In this document: in pieces, positions 42,711-50,205 of the stretch | Position numbering within the stretch: the stretch's first letter is position 1 | Layout: every line of letters starts with the position of its first letter | DNA from: a virus | Length of the DNA stretch: 64,000 nt | Virus record (IMG/VR): IMGVR_UViG_3300023444_000001 | Location: 1 to 64,000 of that record | Strand: one strand, 5' to 3' | Made by a program: the position numbers and the translations under genes | The notes under the pieces: generated by a model | Databases searched by the model: none | What the model saw: the letters and a program-made list of their open reading frames with translations, nothing else | Told to the model about the DNA's origin: nothing

Positions 42711-43420
42711 TTTAACCCCACAAACTTATGAACTTGGGGGATTATTCTAACCGGATAATTTCTAAAATCCCAATTACTTAAAATATCTTTACAAAATGAT
42801 TTTCCTTTGCTCCACTCAGGTTGAAATACAACAGAAATAAAACTTGGAATATCCTCAAGAATATTCTTAACTTCTTCCATATCTCTCTTTTTTGTCAAAA
42901 CAAACTTAACTTGCCCACTAAATAATCCTTCCTTCATATATAATTTCCAATTATCATTCAATTTTCTTTCTATTTTACTGTTTCCAGAATTTTTTAATTT
43001 CGGAGAAAGTGACCAAAAATCTACCCAAGGAAGCAATGAACTATCAAAAAAAGTCCCATTTGTTTCTATTACTACCCAGTTAAACAACCCCTTATCTTTT
43101 CCCTCATAAATAAATTTTTCCAGAAATCTACTTTGAAGTAAAGGCTCTCCACCTGTAATAACTAAACTTTTTGTCTTCCATCTTCCATCAAAATATCCAA
43201 ACAATTCCTCTTTACTTACTTCATCAAACAAAGAATACTCTGTATCACACCAACTACACTTAAGGTTACATCCCGCCAAACGAATAAAAATACTTGCTTC
43301 TCCAACTATTATTCCTTCTCCTTGTATAGAAAAAAATGGCTCTTTTGCTAATTCTAACCTATTTTTAGCCCGAGTCAATTCCCTCTTCCCTCCATTTCTT
43401 TTAACTCCAATATTCAACAT
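42707..43420 (-). CDS. queE: 7-carboxy-7-deazaguanine synthase
   Basis: 237 residues. Radical SAM motif GCNLKCSWCDT (C51, C55, C58), preceded by the substrate loop PFFSIQGEG and followed by SLVITGGEPLLQS. It converts 6-carboxytetrahydropterin to 7-carboxy-7-deazaguanine. The ATG at 43420 overlaps QueD and lacks a clear ribosome binding site. A TTG at 43378, just before LTRAKNRLELAKEP, has GGAGGG upstream and may be the true start. The family assignment does not depend on this. Confidence 0.93.
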   Translation of the reverse strand: MLNIGVKRNGGKRELTRAKNRLELAKEPFFSIQGEGIIVGEASIFIRLAGCNLKCSWCDTEYSLFDEVSKEELFGYFDGRWKTKSLVITGGEPLLQSRFLEKFIYEGKDKGLFNWVVIETNGTFFDSSLLPWVDFWSLSPKLKNSGNSKIERKLNDNWKLYMKEGLFSGQVKFVLTKKRDMEEVKNILEDIPSFISVVFQPEWSKGKSFCKDILSNWDFRNYPVRIIPQVHKFVGLK

Positions 43421-43772
43421 AATGTTTAGAGGATTCCCAAAGACGTACTTTATCTAACGTGACTTCTACTTGAGAAAAATCTAACTTCTGTTTGAATCTC
43501 TTATAAATCCATTCAGCAAAATTTTCTGCGGTAGGATTACAAGAGACAACTTCATTTAGAAACTTGTGATCTAACTCTACGTCAACTATCTCCTTCAACA
43601 TATCAGAAAAATCAGAAAAATTCCAAACAACCCCATTAGACTTAACAGTTTCAGATATTATAAATACTTCTACTTTCCATGTATGCCCATGCAAATTAGT
43701 ACATTTTCCAAATTCTTTTCCTTTTAACTGATGGGCAGAATCAAATTCTTGACTTATTCGTAACCTAATCAT
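43401..43772 (-). CDS. queD: 6-carboxy-5,6,7,8-tetrahydropterin synthase
   Basis: 123 residues. Zinc ligands H14 (FDSAHQL) and H28/H30 (CTNLHGHTW), catalytic C24, and the C-terminal VRLWESSKHYVEY Glu match the family, as does the length. It converts dihydroneopterin triphosphate to 6-carboxytetrahydropterin, between FolE and QueE. It begins the que operon after the SpoVS-like gene. Confidence 0.95.
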   Translation of the reverse strand: MIRLRISQEFDSAHQLKGKEFGKCTNLHGHTWKVEVFIISETVKSNGVVWNFSDFSDMLKEIVDVELDHKFLNEVVSCNPTAENFAEWIYKRFKQKLDFSQVEVTLDKVRLWESSKHYVEYWS

Positions 43773-43781
43773 TTCATCTCC

Positions 43782-44054
43782 TCACTTGATAATAATATCT
43801 AAAATTATAGCCGATTTTTTGACGCTATCAATTTCTACATCCTTAAATCCTGGCCGAATAAAAACATCCCTACCTTGAGAAGCCAAAATTGAACGTGCAA
43901 TAATTATACCTTTAACCGCTTGATTTACACTTCCAGCCCCAACAGACAATAAACTTACATCATGTCTTTCCTCGTAAGTCTTTACAATAGCCCCAGCCAA
44001 ACTGTGTGCATTTGATTTTGCCGCAACTCGCATTTCCACTTTATCCTGATTCAT
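43782..44054 (-). CDS. SpoVS-like (Alba-related) protein
   Basis: 90 residues, full-length match to the SpoVS pattern: MRVAAKSNAHSLAGAIVKTY, then SLLSVGAGSVNQAVKGIIIA, then the segment ending FIRPGFKDVEID. The family has an Alba-like fold and is named for a Bacillus sporulation protein; it may bind nucleic acid. It precedes QueD by 9 bases. Its job in a phage is unknown; coating or regulating modified DNA is one idea. Confidence 0.9.
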   Translation of the reverse strand: MNQDKVEMRVAAKSNAHSLAGAIVKTYEERHDVSLLSVGAGSVNQAVKGIIIARSILASQGRDVFIRPGFKDVEIDSVKKSAIILDIIIK

Positions 44055-44060
44055 CTGAAA

Positions 44061-44522
44061 CTAATCTCCCTCCGCATACTCAATATTTCCTCTGCGAGTA
44101 ATTTCCCTTGATAACAATGCAGTAGCCTTTTCACACCCCGAACAAATAACCTTAAAATATCTCAATTTCCCTGATTCAACATCTAATCTCTTCTTCAAAA
44201 ATATAACATCTTTTCTGGTATTAGCAAAAGCCTTTCTATCCGAAACATTCTTAAATTCCTCCTGACACTTTTTAGACAATAAAGCCTCTTGATAAGCCGC
44301 ATCTAATGCCGATGTCAAAATAGAAACTACTACCTCTAATTTAACTCTTTGATAATCGGCCCAAATCCCAAACTTAACAAATCTTCCATGTAAAAATCCA
44401 ATTTCTTTAGAAGATAAAACAGTTATATCTTCCGGTAATTCTGGCATTTTTGACTTTTTAGGTTCTTCTAACTCTGACTCCTTCAAATATTTCTTTATTT
44501 CATGTTCTATTTCAAATTCCAT
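44061..44522 (-). CDS. 153-residue hypothetical protein
   Basis: Mostly helical. The N-terminus is acidic and Lys-rich, then VLSSKEIGFLHGRFVKFG and a helix VKLEVVVSILTSALDAAYQE. A single CSGC knuckle (VICSGCEKATALLS) lies near the end. It is located just before the SpoVS-like gene with a 6-base gap. No family is recognised. Confidence 0.6.
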   Translation of the reverse strand: MEFEIEHEIKKYLKESELEEPKKSKMPELPEDITVLSSKEIGFLHGRFVKFGIWADYQRVKLEVVVSILTSALDAAYQEALLSKKCQEEFKNVSDRKAFANTRKDVIFLKKRLDVESGKLRYFKVICSGCEKATALLSREITRRGNIEYAEGD

Positions 44523-44542
44523 AGTAAACTACTGCCTTTCTT

Positions 44543-45541
44543 TTACTTCAAACAAAACAAATAACTCAATGCCTTTCTGCTTCCATCAAGGTCAAAATTC
44601 AAAGTCTGCTTAATAACTTTTTTACCCCATCCACATCCCTCCTTTTCTCTAATTATCAAAGTTTTTGCGTTCCACAAACCTTCAATAAACTCATCAATCG
44701 CTTTAGACTTAATCGAAGCAAGATTTTCCTCTCCTTGAACATTCCCCATTGGTATTCCAAGAAGGGAAGAATGTTTTTCCGACCAACGAATTGGCAATTT
44801 AACCCATTTATCCGAAGAATCAAAATGATACTCAACCTTCATACATTCACCCGGATTGCACCAATACCCAAACTGAATTTCAATCTTTAACTCCCCCTTA
44901 CTATCGCACCAAAACTCAAGGTATTCCGCCAATTTTCTTCCTTTCATCTGTTCTTCCATATACGTCTTATATCTTTCTTCTTCAGTTTGAGAATAATAAT
45001 CCTTTTTCTCTTCCTTTTTTGCATTCAATAATACTTTAGTGCCTACTTTACTTGCCTCAATTACCTCTTTAGTAAATTTAACTCCACCTGGAACTTCAAA
45101 AAGTCCTGATCTTGCATGATCTAATTCAACGAAAAAATTCATTTCTTCTGAATTAAGAGATACTCGCTTTCTCTTCTCATTCAACATAGCAAAAATAGAA
45201 TCCCCTAAAGGAGAACATCTCAAATCCACTGTCCATGAATCATATTTTGGCTCTACCAAATCCCTCAAGGCATTTACACTTGCCTTCTCCTCCTGTAACT
45301 CTCTTTGTATGCCCCGCATTATCTCTAATCTCTCATTCTCAGGAAGAGTGTACTTCCTTTCCATTTCAATAGAATGCTCTAAATCATAAAGCCATCTTTC
45401 AACTGGCCCCATTTCAGATGGGTCTTTCTTATCCCAGTCAAAAGATGATCCTTCCAGATTAGAAGTTGAATCTTGAGCAAAGCCAAGACTTGAGAATACC
45501 ATCGCTACAATTACAACTAAACTTAAAAATACAGTTTTCAT
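44543..45541 (-). CDS. Secreted hypothetical protein
   Basis: 332 residues with a clear signal peptide (MKTVFLSLVVIVAMVFSSLG, cleavage likely after GFAQ). The mature part is acidic and helical in its first half (ENERLEIMRGIQRELQEEKA), then beta-rich with several Cys (EFWCDSKGELKIEIQFGYWC, EKEGCGWGKKV). It would act in the periplasm or outside the cell, for example against superinfection or on surface polymers. Signal peptides of this type recur in the window, so secretion seems a theme. Confidence 0.7.
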   Translation of the reverse strand: MKTVFLSLVVIVAMVFSSLGFAQDSTSNLEGSSFDWDKKDPSEMGPVERWLYDLEHSIEMERKYTLPENERLEIMRGIQRELQEEKASVNALRDLVEPKYDSWTVDLRCSPLGDSIFAMLNEKRKRVSLNSEEMNFFVELDHARSGLFEVPGGVKFTKEVIEASKVGTKVLLNAKKEEKKDYYSQTEEERYKTYMEEQMKGRKLAEYLEFWCDSKGELKIEIQFGYWCNPGECMKVEYHFDSSDKWVKLPIRWSEKHSSLLGIPMGNVQGEENLASIKSKAIDEFIEGLWNAKTLIIREKEGCGWGKKVIKQTLNFDLDGSRKALSYLFCLK

Positions 45542-45558
45542 TTCAACAACTCCTGAAG

Positions 45559-45828
45559 TTAAACCTTGAACTTACCTCTATTTCTCACAACATCAATTTT
45601 AGGTTTTACAATTTGAATCCTGCTATTTTTCAAATGAGCCATAAGAATCAAAGCCAATTTCTCAAATTTCAAATCCTCCTCTACTTGTCTGCATAATTCT
45701 CTAATCTCTTCAATAGAAGCCGCCCTTACAATATTCTCTGAAGAAATTTCCTGCAACACAACTCTACCTGAAGTTTCCTTGAATAAAGCAATTCCATATT
45801 CAAATTTCTTCTCACTATTCTTACTCAT
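45559..45828 (-). CDS. 89-residue hypothetical protein
   Basis: A mixed alpha/beta small protein (EYGIALFKETSGRVVLQEIS, IEEIRELCRQVEEDLKFEKL), with a basic end (VRNRGKFKV). It overlaps the nuclease gene by 4 bases, so it is co-translated with it. No family is recognised. Confidence 0.6.
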   Translation of the reverse strand: MSKNSEKKFEYGIALFKETSGRVVLQEISSENIVRAASIEEIRELCRQVEEDLKFEKLALILMAHLKNSRIQIVKPKIDVVRNRGKFKV

Positions 45829-46661
45829 GTCAACTCCTCAAACCGAGTATCACTAAAACAAATTGAACACCAAGGGCATGATTTAGCAGTTGAATCCTTT
45901 GTTCCCTTACAAAATCTATCAGCAAACCTCCCATCTCTTATATTCTCCAAAACAAGATCAACTCCATCAAAGATTCTATCCACAATCTCATCATTACGAT
46001 TGATACAAAACTCTTTTACATCCCTCAAATCTCCAGACAAAAGAGTAGATTTAGGCATTCTTACTGCCGCCACCCAATCTTTACAATAATACTGAACTCT
46101 AACTTTTTTACATCCTCTCTGTCGAGCATACAAATATGCTTGAATCTTATGAACATCTTTTGCTTCCTTCAAATAAGCAAAAGAAGCCGCAGTAATAGAC
46201 TTCAATTCAAAAATTTCCTCCTCACATCCCTTTTCTAACTCAAATACTCCATCCGCATGACCCAAAATTTTTCTTTTAGAATCAAAAAAATTCACTTCTC
46301 TCTCAAATTTATACAAAAAACCCTTTTTAACCATCTCCTCATAACAAGTTTGAAACCAACTATGTACTATTATTCCAAACGAAAATGTCCTCAATAAAAC
46401 AGGATCAACAAGTGCTTTCTCTTTATCAGAAGGCTCAACTTTCATCTTAATGTATTGAAGTCTCCTCAAACATTTCTCTCCAGCAAGAGAAGAAATATGA
46501 AATACTCCGATCTTTCTTTTCTCAAAATCATGAAAAACCGGAGTAATCTCATATCCATGCGAATCCATCCAATATAAAAATGAATTTAATCTTTCAATCA
46601 ACTGTGCTCCATTTGCTTTCTTTTGTTCTCGTATATTATCTAAAACATTTCTTAAAGTCAA
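45825..46661 (-). CDS. PD-(D/E)XK nuclease, Cas4/RecB-like
   Basis: 278 residues. The nuclease core reads ILGHADGVFEL (D), EEIFELKSITAAS (E-x-K) and HKIQAYLYARQRG (QxxxY). Cys at EKCLRRLQYIK in the N-terminal part, together with KSCPWCSICFSD near the C-terminus, could hold an iron-sulfur cluster, as in Cas4/AddB-type proteins. The length matches phage Cas4-like exonucleases used in recombination. It is unrelated to the CRISPR repeat at 30.6 kb in position. Confidence 0.85.
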   Translation of the reverse strand: MTLRNVLDNIREQKKANGAQLIERLNSFLYWMDSHGYEITPVFHDFEKRKIGVFHISSLAGEKCLRRLQYIKMKVEPSDKEKALVDPVLLRTFSFGIIVHSWFQTCYEEMVKKGFLYKFEREVNFFDSKRKILGHADGVFELEKGCEEEIFELKSITAASFAYLKEAKDVHKIQAYLYARQRGCKKVRVQYYCKDWVAAVRMPKSTLLSGDLRDVKEFCINRNDEIVDRIFDGVDLVLENIRDGRFADRFCKGTKDSTAKSCPWCSICFSDTRFEELT

Positions 46662-46670
46662 TTTATTCTC

Positions 46671-47132
46671 TCACTTTTCTCCAAAGACTGGGGAGCCAAA
46701 AAAATAACCATTAACCTCATCAATACAGGAAGAAAAAAACTCCATATCACCCCTTCTCCACAAAGACAATAAAAAATCTTCTGAATACTCTTCTTCAAAA
46801 ACTATTGGGCCTTTCCAAAAAGTCAATTTTATGGCCCGTGTACGCCAATCCCAAACTCCATCCCCTTTTATTTCTGAACTAAATCTTATCTTTTTATTTA
46901 TTGTAATATTCAATGAACTAATAAACCATTTTAATACTTCTCTAACATATTCAGAATCTTGAATTGTTTCTTTTTCAATTTTTTCTTCTGTCCAACCAAA
47001 CCACTTTTTAACTTGAAACAATAACCTCTTAAACCCCGAAATTCCCTCTTTCTTACATCTTTGAACCTGTTCAAGTTTTTTATCCCTATTTTCTGCGATA
47101 AACTCAGGAAATATTTCTTTCAATAAAATCAT
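46671..47132 (-). CDS. 153-residue hypothetical protein
   Basis: The N-terminal half is basic and helical (EFIAENRDKKLEQVQRCKKE, FKRLLFQVKKWFGWTEEKI). The C-terminal half is beta with many aromatic residues (DGVWDWRTRAIKLTFWKGPI). No family is recognised. It is located between a GH-like protein and the Cas4-like nuclease. Confidence 0.6.
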   Translation of the reverse strand: MILLKEIFPEFIAENRDKKLEQVQRCKKEGISGFKRLLFQVKKWFGWTEEKIEKETIQDSEYVREVLKWFISSLNITINKKIRFSSEIKGDGVWDWRTRAIKLTFWKGPIVFEEEYSEDFLLSLWRRGDMEFFSSCIDEVNGYFFGSPVFGEK

Positions 47133-47160
47133 CTTACCAATACCATCAAAAAATTAGACT

Positions 47161-48177
47161 TCATTCTATTATTCCTCCTTTATCAAGTTTTTCAAGAATC
47201 TCCTTTGCAATATACCATTTTGGCCTTTTTCTTAAAGTTTTATACTCAAGCAATCCATTAGGCAATCCTCCCCATCTTCCTGGAGCCTCTGAATCTTCAA
47301 GAAAATCAAACTCTCCTCTAACAACTGAAGTATTCAAAAACACTTCTTTTGCAAGTAAAAACAAATACTCAGCCGCACTTGATTCAGATAAATGCCCTCC
47401 ATCAGAAAGACTATTAAATACAAGTTCTGTTTCAATATTATAATCCAATAACAAATTCTCTACCTGATTTATGGCAGGTAATATTACATTAACATTTCTA
47501 CTATAATCAAAAATATCAAAAAAGTCTAATTGCCAACCATTATCAATAACAAGACTCAAAAACCTATCAATCCAATCCATTGTAGGAGTTTGACAATACC
47601 AAGGACGTCCTTCTCCTCTCATGTTATCCATTATATCATCTACTTGAACTCCTCCAATTTTAATTTCTATTCCTTTCTTAGCCTCAAATTTTTGAACCTC
47701 CTCCTGAACTACATCGTAAAAGTCATAAAATGTACTATCCGTAGCCCTCCAATAATATCTATTTGGCTCTACCCAAATATTAAAATACAATCTATCTGGA
47801 GAGTTCTTTTTCAAAAATTTCTTAATCACTTCAATATACAAATCAGCCCAAGAATGATAATCAACAGGTGGGTGCTTAGGATAAACCACTCTTCCATTAG
47901 GGTCTTTTTGAGTGGTAGATACAGAAGCCAAATCTTTTGGAGTTCCCCAAATTCTAATTTGAGACCATCCCCCTTTAGAAGTAATTCTATGGGCAAGATT
48001 TATCTGATCCTGCAAAGCCTTTTTTCCTGTACGATGTAATCCTACTAATTGAACATGGTGCTGATTTTTCCATCCATTTTCCTTTTCCCATACATTTATG
48101 GCCTCAAAAGGAACAACATGAGTCTTAGATGATCCCCCCCATAAATCACACCCAGGCAAAGCATTGATTTTCCTCAT
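47161..48177 (-). CDS. Glycoside hydrolase clan GH-A-like (GH39-type) protein
   Basis: 338 residues. The order of motifs suggests a TIM-barrel glycosidase: HHVQLVGLHRTG, QIRIWGTPKDLAS, then DRLYFNIWVEPNRYYWRATD, where the clan-A 'W.EP' acid/base Glu would be the E of WVEPN. Later come KIGGVQVDDIMD, LDFFDIFDYSRNVN and ETELVFNSLSDGGH near the expected nucleophile strand. No signal peptide is present, unlike the other carbohydrate proteins here. It overlaps the ligase start by 4 bases. It might act on glycosylated DNA or host storage glycans; catalysis is unproven. Confidence 0.6.
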   Translation of the reverse strand: MRKINALPGCDLWGGSSKTHVVPFEAINVWEKENGWKNQHHVQLVGLHRTGKKALQDQINLAHRITSKGGWSQIRIWGTPKDLASVSTTQKDPNGRVVYPKHPPVDYHSWADLYIEVIKKFLKKNSPDRLYFNIWVEPNRYYWRATDSTFYDFYDVVQEEVQKFEAKKGIEIKIGGVQVDDIMDNMRGEGRPWYCQTPTMDWIDRFLSLVIDNGWQLDFFDIFDYSRNVNVILPAINQVENLLLDYNIETELVFNSLSDGGHLSESSAAEYLFLLAKEVFLNTSVVRGEFDFLEDSEAPGRWGGLPNGLLEYKTLRKRPKWYIAKEILEKLDKGGIIE

Positions 48178-49211
48178 TCCTCAATTCCTCCATACAAAAC
48201 TGGATCATTCAATCCATACTTTTCAAAAGTTTGTTCATTTGAATTTGCATCCGATCTCAGCCTGACAAACCTTGGATGACGAACAGTGCCTGACTTACTC
48301 ATATACTGTCCCATTATTTCAACAACCGAACCAATTAACTCTTCCTTCCGATTTGAAATTTCAGCCCTCATTTCTTCATCCATTCCAGAAGTTTGTCCAC
48401 ATTCATGCAAATTTCCCTTTGAATCATATAATCCATATTTAATAGCACCTATCCATCCATTATTTCCATACTTTCCATTACCATCAGTGAATCCCGTAAT
48501 CACAACATCCCAAGTTTCAATCCTTTTAACCTTAATCCAAGCATTTTTATTACCATACTCCAACCTCGTATCCTTAATCATACCCCCTTCTCCACCAGAG
48601 CCAATAGTATCAATCAAAAAATTTATTCCATCCTTACCAACATATCTTGGCACAAGATGAATATATTCAACAGCGGCTTTATCCTCTATCATAGCCAATT
48701 CTATGACATCTCGAAAATAATATTCCAACTGCTGCCTTCTTATACCATCAGGCTTTGCCATCATAGGAACTCCCCTCAACCACAAAAGATCAAAAACATG
48801 ATATTCAACATAACCTATCTCTTTTTGCCTCTCAATAGCCCTCTCTTCACTCGACCCCATAACAGAAACTGTATTTCCAAACTGTGTCACATCATCACCG
48901 TTTCCTACTATTTCTCCGTCTAAAACTGTATATCCTTCCAATTTAATATCCCTCAAATGAGGAACATTATCTGACTTATCTACCGGAATATTTGTCTTAG
49001 TTGAAATATGTCGAGACAACAAGATGTTCCTTCCATTCCGATCTTTAGGAATATACAAAAGGTACCTACTCCCATCCAACTTTGGCTCCACAATAAAATT
49101 AGTATCCTGAAGCATTCTTTGAACAGGATAAGGAACATAATCTCCAGTTTTTACAACAAAACTTCGTCCAGCAACGGCCGGATTCACAAACTCTGGAATA
49201 AACTTATACAT
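48174..49211 (-). CDS. ATP-dependent DNA ligase
   Basis: 345 residues. Nucleotidyltransferase motifs: I FIVEPKLDGSRYLLY (K44 is the adenylated Lys), III YHVFDLLWLRG, IV SGGEGGMIKDTRLEYG, V NAWIKVKRIETWD. The C-terminal OB part includes VVITGFTDGNGKYGNNG and GTVRHPRFVRLRSD. It seals nicks using ATP. A promoter (49359-49387) and a hairpin leader (49242-49310) precede it. Confidence 0.94.
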   Translation of the reverse strand: MYKFIPEFVNPAVAGRSFVVKTGDYVPYPVQRMLQDTNFIVEPKLDGSRYLLYIPKDRNGRNILLSRHISTKTNIPVDKSDNVPHLRDIKLEGYTVLDGEIVGNGDDVTQFGNTVSVMGSSEERAIERQKEIGYVEYHVFDLLWLRGVPMMAKPDGIRRQQLEYYFRDVIELAMIEDKAAVEYIHLVPRYVGKDGINFLIDTIGSGGEGGMIKDTRLEYGNKNAWIKVKRIETWDVVITGFTDGNGKYGNNGWIGAIKYGLYDSKGNLHECGQTSGMDEEMRAEISNRKEELIGSVVEIMGQYMSKSGTVRHPRFVRLRSDANSNEQTFEKYGLNDPVLYGGIEE

Positions 49212-49241
49212 TTCAACTATCTCCTTTCTTTTTCAATTAAG

Positions 49242-49310
49242 TCTATGGGAGCAATCAACTATAATAAGGCGAGGCACTTCTCCTTTCTTATAATCAACTA
49301 CTCCCATAGA
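49242..49310 (-). other. Long hairpin in the ligase 5-prime leader
   Basis: Perfect 10-base arms TCTATGGGAG (49242-49251) and CTCCCATAGA (49301-49310), with partly paired interior (TATAA.AAG / CTT.TTATA). It has no T-run on the minus strand, so it is unlikely to be a terminator. A 27-codon reading (MISMGVVDYKKGEVPRLIIV then DCSHRLN) passes through it without a ribosome binding site. It may regulate ligase mRNA translation or stability. Confidence 0.55.
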
Positions 49311-49358
49311 AATCATTTTTCAAACTTAAACTCAAGTTAAAGTTTGATTGTATAATAT

Positions 49359-49387
49359 AATATAATATATCTCTTTGAAAAAGTCAA
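49359..49387 (-). promoter_or_regulatory. Repeated sigma70-like promoter, copy 3
   Basis: Minus strand TTGACT (49387-49382), 17-base spacer, TATATT (49364-49359). It is almost identical to copy 1 (31573) over 50 bases, including the following TTATATTATAC and CAAACTTTAACT. It drives the ligase operon. Confidence 0.75.
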
Positions 49388-49399
49388 GAGAATTGTTAT

Positions 49400-49711
49400 T
49401 TATTCAACAAATCCCCTATCTTGCAATTCTTTCAAAACAGTCTTATCTCCAACTTTATAAAGTTTTATTAACTTCAAATTTTCCTCACATCTCTTGAGAA
49501 CCAATTTTCCAAACTTAGTTCTTTCTGTTCTCTTCAATTCTTTTATTAAATTAGTCAATGTATTCTCTGGAAACAATGATTTAATCTGATTTAATCCCCA
49601 CAAAATAATCTTATCAATTCTAAGCCAATCTTCCCTTTCAAACATATCTCCATTTTTATACTTTGTATACAACCAATCAACCTCAGAATATACTTCGCTA
49701 TACGTCATCAT
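49400..49711 (-). CDS. 103-residue helical hypothetical protein
   Basis: Charged helices throughout (YSEVYSEVDWLYTKYKNGDM, NLIKELKRTERTKFGKLVLK). It overlaps the nuclease-like gene by 14 bases and ends just before promoter copy 3. No family is recognised. Confidence 0.6.
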   Translation of the reverse strand: MMTYSEVYSEVDWLYTKYKNGDMFEREDWLRIDKIILWGLNQIKSLFPENTLTNLIKELKRTERTKFGKLVLKRCEENLKLIKLYKVGDKTVLKELQDRGFVE

Positions 49712-50051
49712 TCATACCCTCAAGCAAAAAATCTTTCAACCTCATAACAACAACTTCCAATAAAGGCTGTCCAACTTCATTCGTAAATGATATTACTCGA
49801 AACCATATTTTATCAGGATATGCTAATATTTCCTTTTTTAATTCATCCCTATTCAATCGAAAAGATTTATAAGTTGTTGTCTTTAACTCACAAACCTTAT
49901 CTTTACCTATCAAATCTAAAAACCACGGAGCCTGATTTCCCGATCCCGGAGTTTCTTCCATTTTCAATAATTTAGACAAACTTTTTGCCTGCATCCGAGA
50001 CCTATCATAAGACGTTGGAATATCCTTACTCATCCACTTTGGTTTTTTCAT
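49698..50051 (-). CDS. Putative PD-(D/E)XK endonuclease (Holliday junction resolvase-like)
   Basis: 117 residues. The string SRMQAKSLSKLLKMEETPGS, then GNQAPWFLDLIGKDKVCELK and TTTYKSFRLNRDEL resembles small phage resolvase-like nucleases, in which 'PGSGN..k.D' is followed by the E-x-K of 'VCELKTT'. The D (FLDLIG), E and K are in order. It sits beside RecA, a sensible place for recombination. The family is judged by motif only. Confidence 0.6.
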   Translation of the reverse strand: MKKPKWMSKDIPTSYDRSRMQAKSLSKLLKMEETPGSGNQAPWFLDLIGKDKVCELKTTTYKSFRLNRDELKKEILAYPDKIWFRVISFTNEVGQPLLEVVVMRLKDFLLEGMNDDV

Positions 50052-50205
50052 TTTTTAACTTATCCTCAACATCCTTCAACAAATCCCTCAAAAGACGCTC
50101 TTCAAAACACAATCGCCCTTTTTCTCCTTGAAGAGACTTAAGACGCTCTTTTAATTCCTTTTTTCTTACTTTTAACAGATTCTTCTTTTTCAAAACAAAA
50201 ACCAT
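50026..50205 (-). CDS. 59-residue coiled-coil protein overlapping recA end
   Basis: Read directly: ATG 50205, with GGAGG 9 bases upstream, to TAA 50026. It starts MVFVLKKKNLLKVRKKELKE and ends DLLKDVEDKLKNEKTKVDE. It overlaps the RecA 3-prime end (68 bases) and the next gene start (26 bases) in another frame, but fills what would otherwise be an 86-base gap. Heptad spacing of Leu supports a real helix. Confidence 0.55.
   Translation of the reverse strand: MVFVLKKKNLLKVRKKELKERLKSLQGEKGRLCFEERLLRDLLKDVEDKLKNEKTKVDE

Noticed and set aside
34746-43772. preQ1-type riboswitch controlling the que genes
   Set aside because: I looked in the short gaps before queD, queE, queC and the TGT-like gene. 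Genes overlap or are a few bases apart and no preQ1 aptamer-like sequence is visible.
45825-46661. Cas4 belonging to a phage CRISPR-Cas system
   Set aside because: Cas4/RecB-like nucleases are common in phage recombination modules. No other cas genes are nearby, and the lone repeat is 15 kb away.
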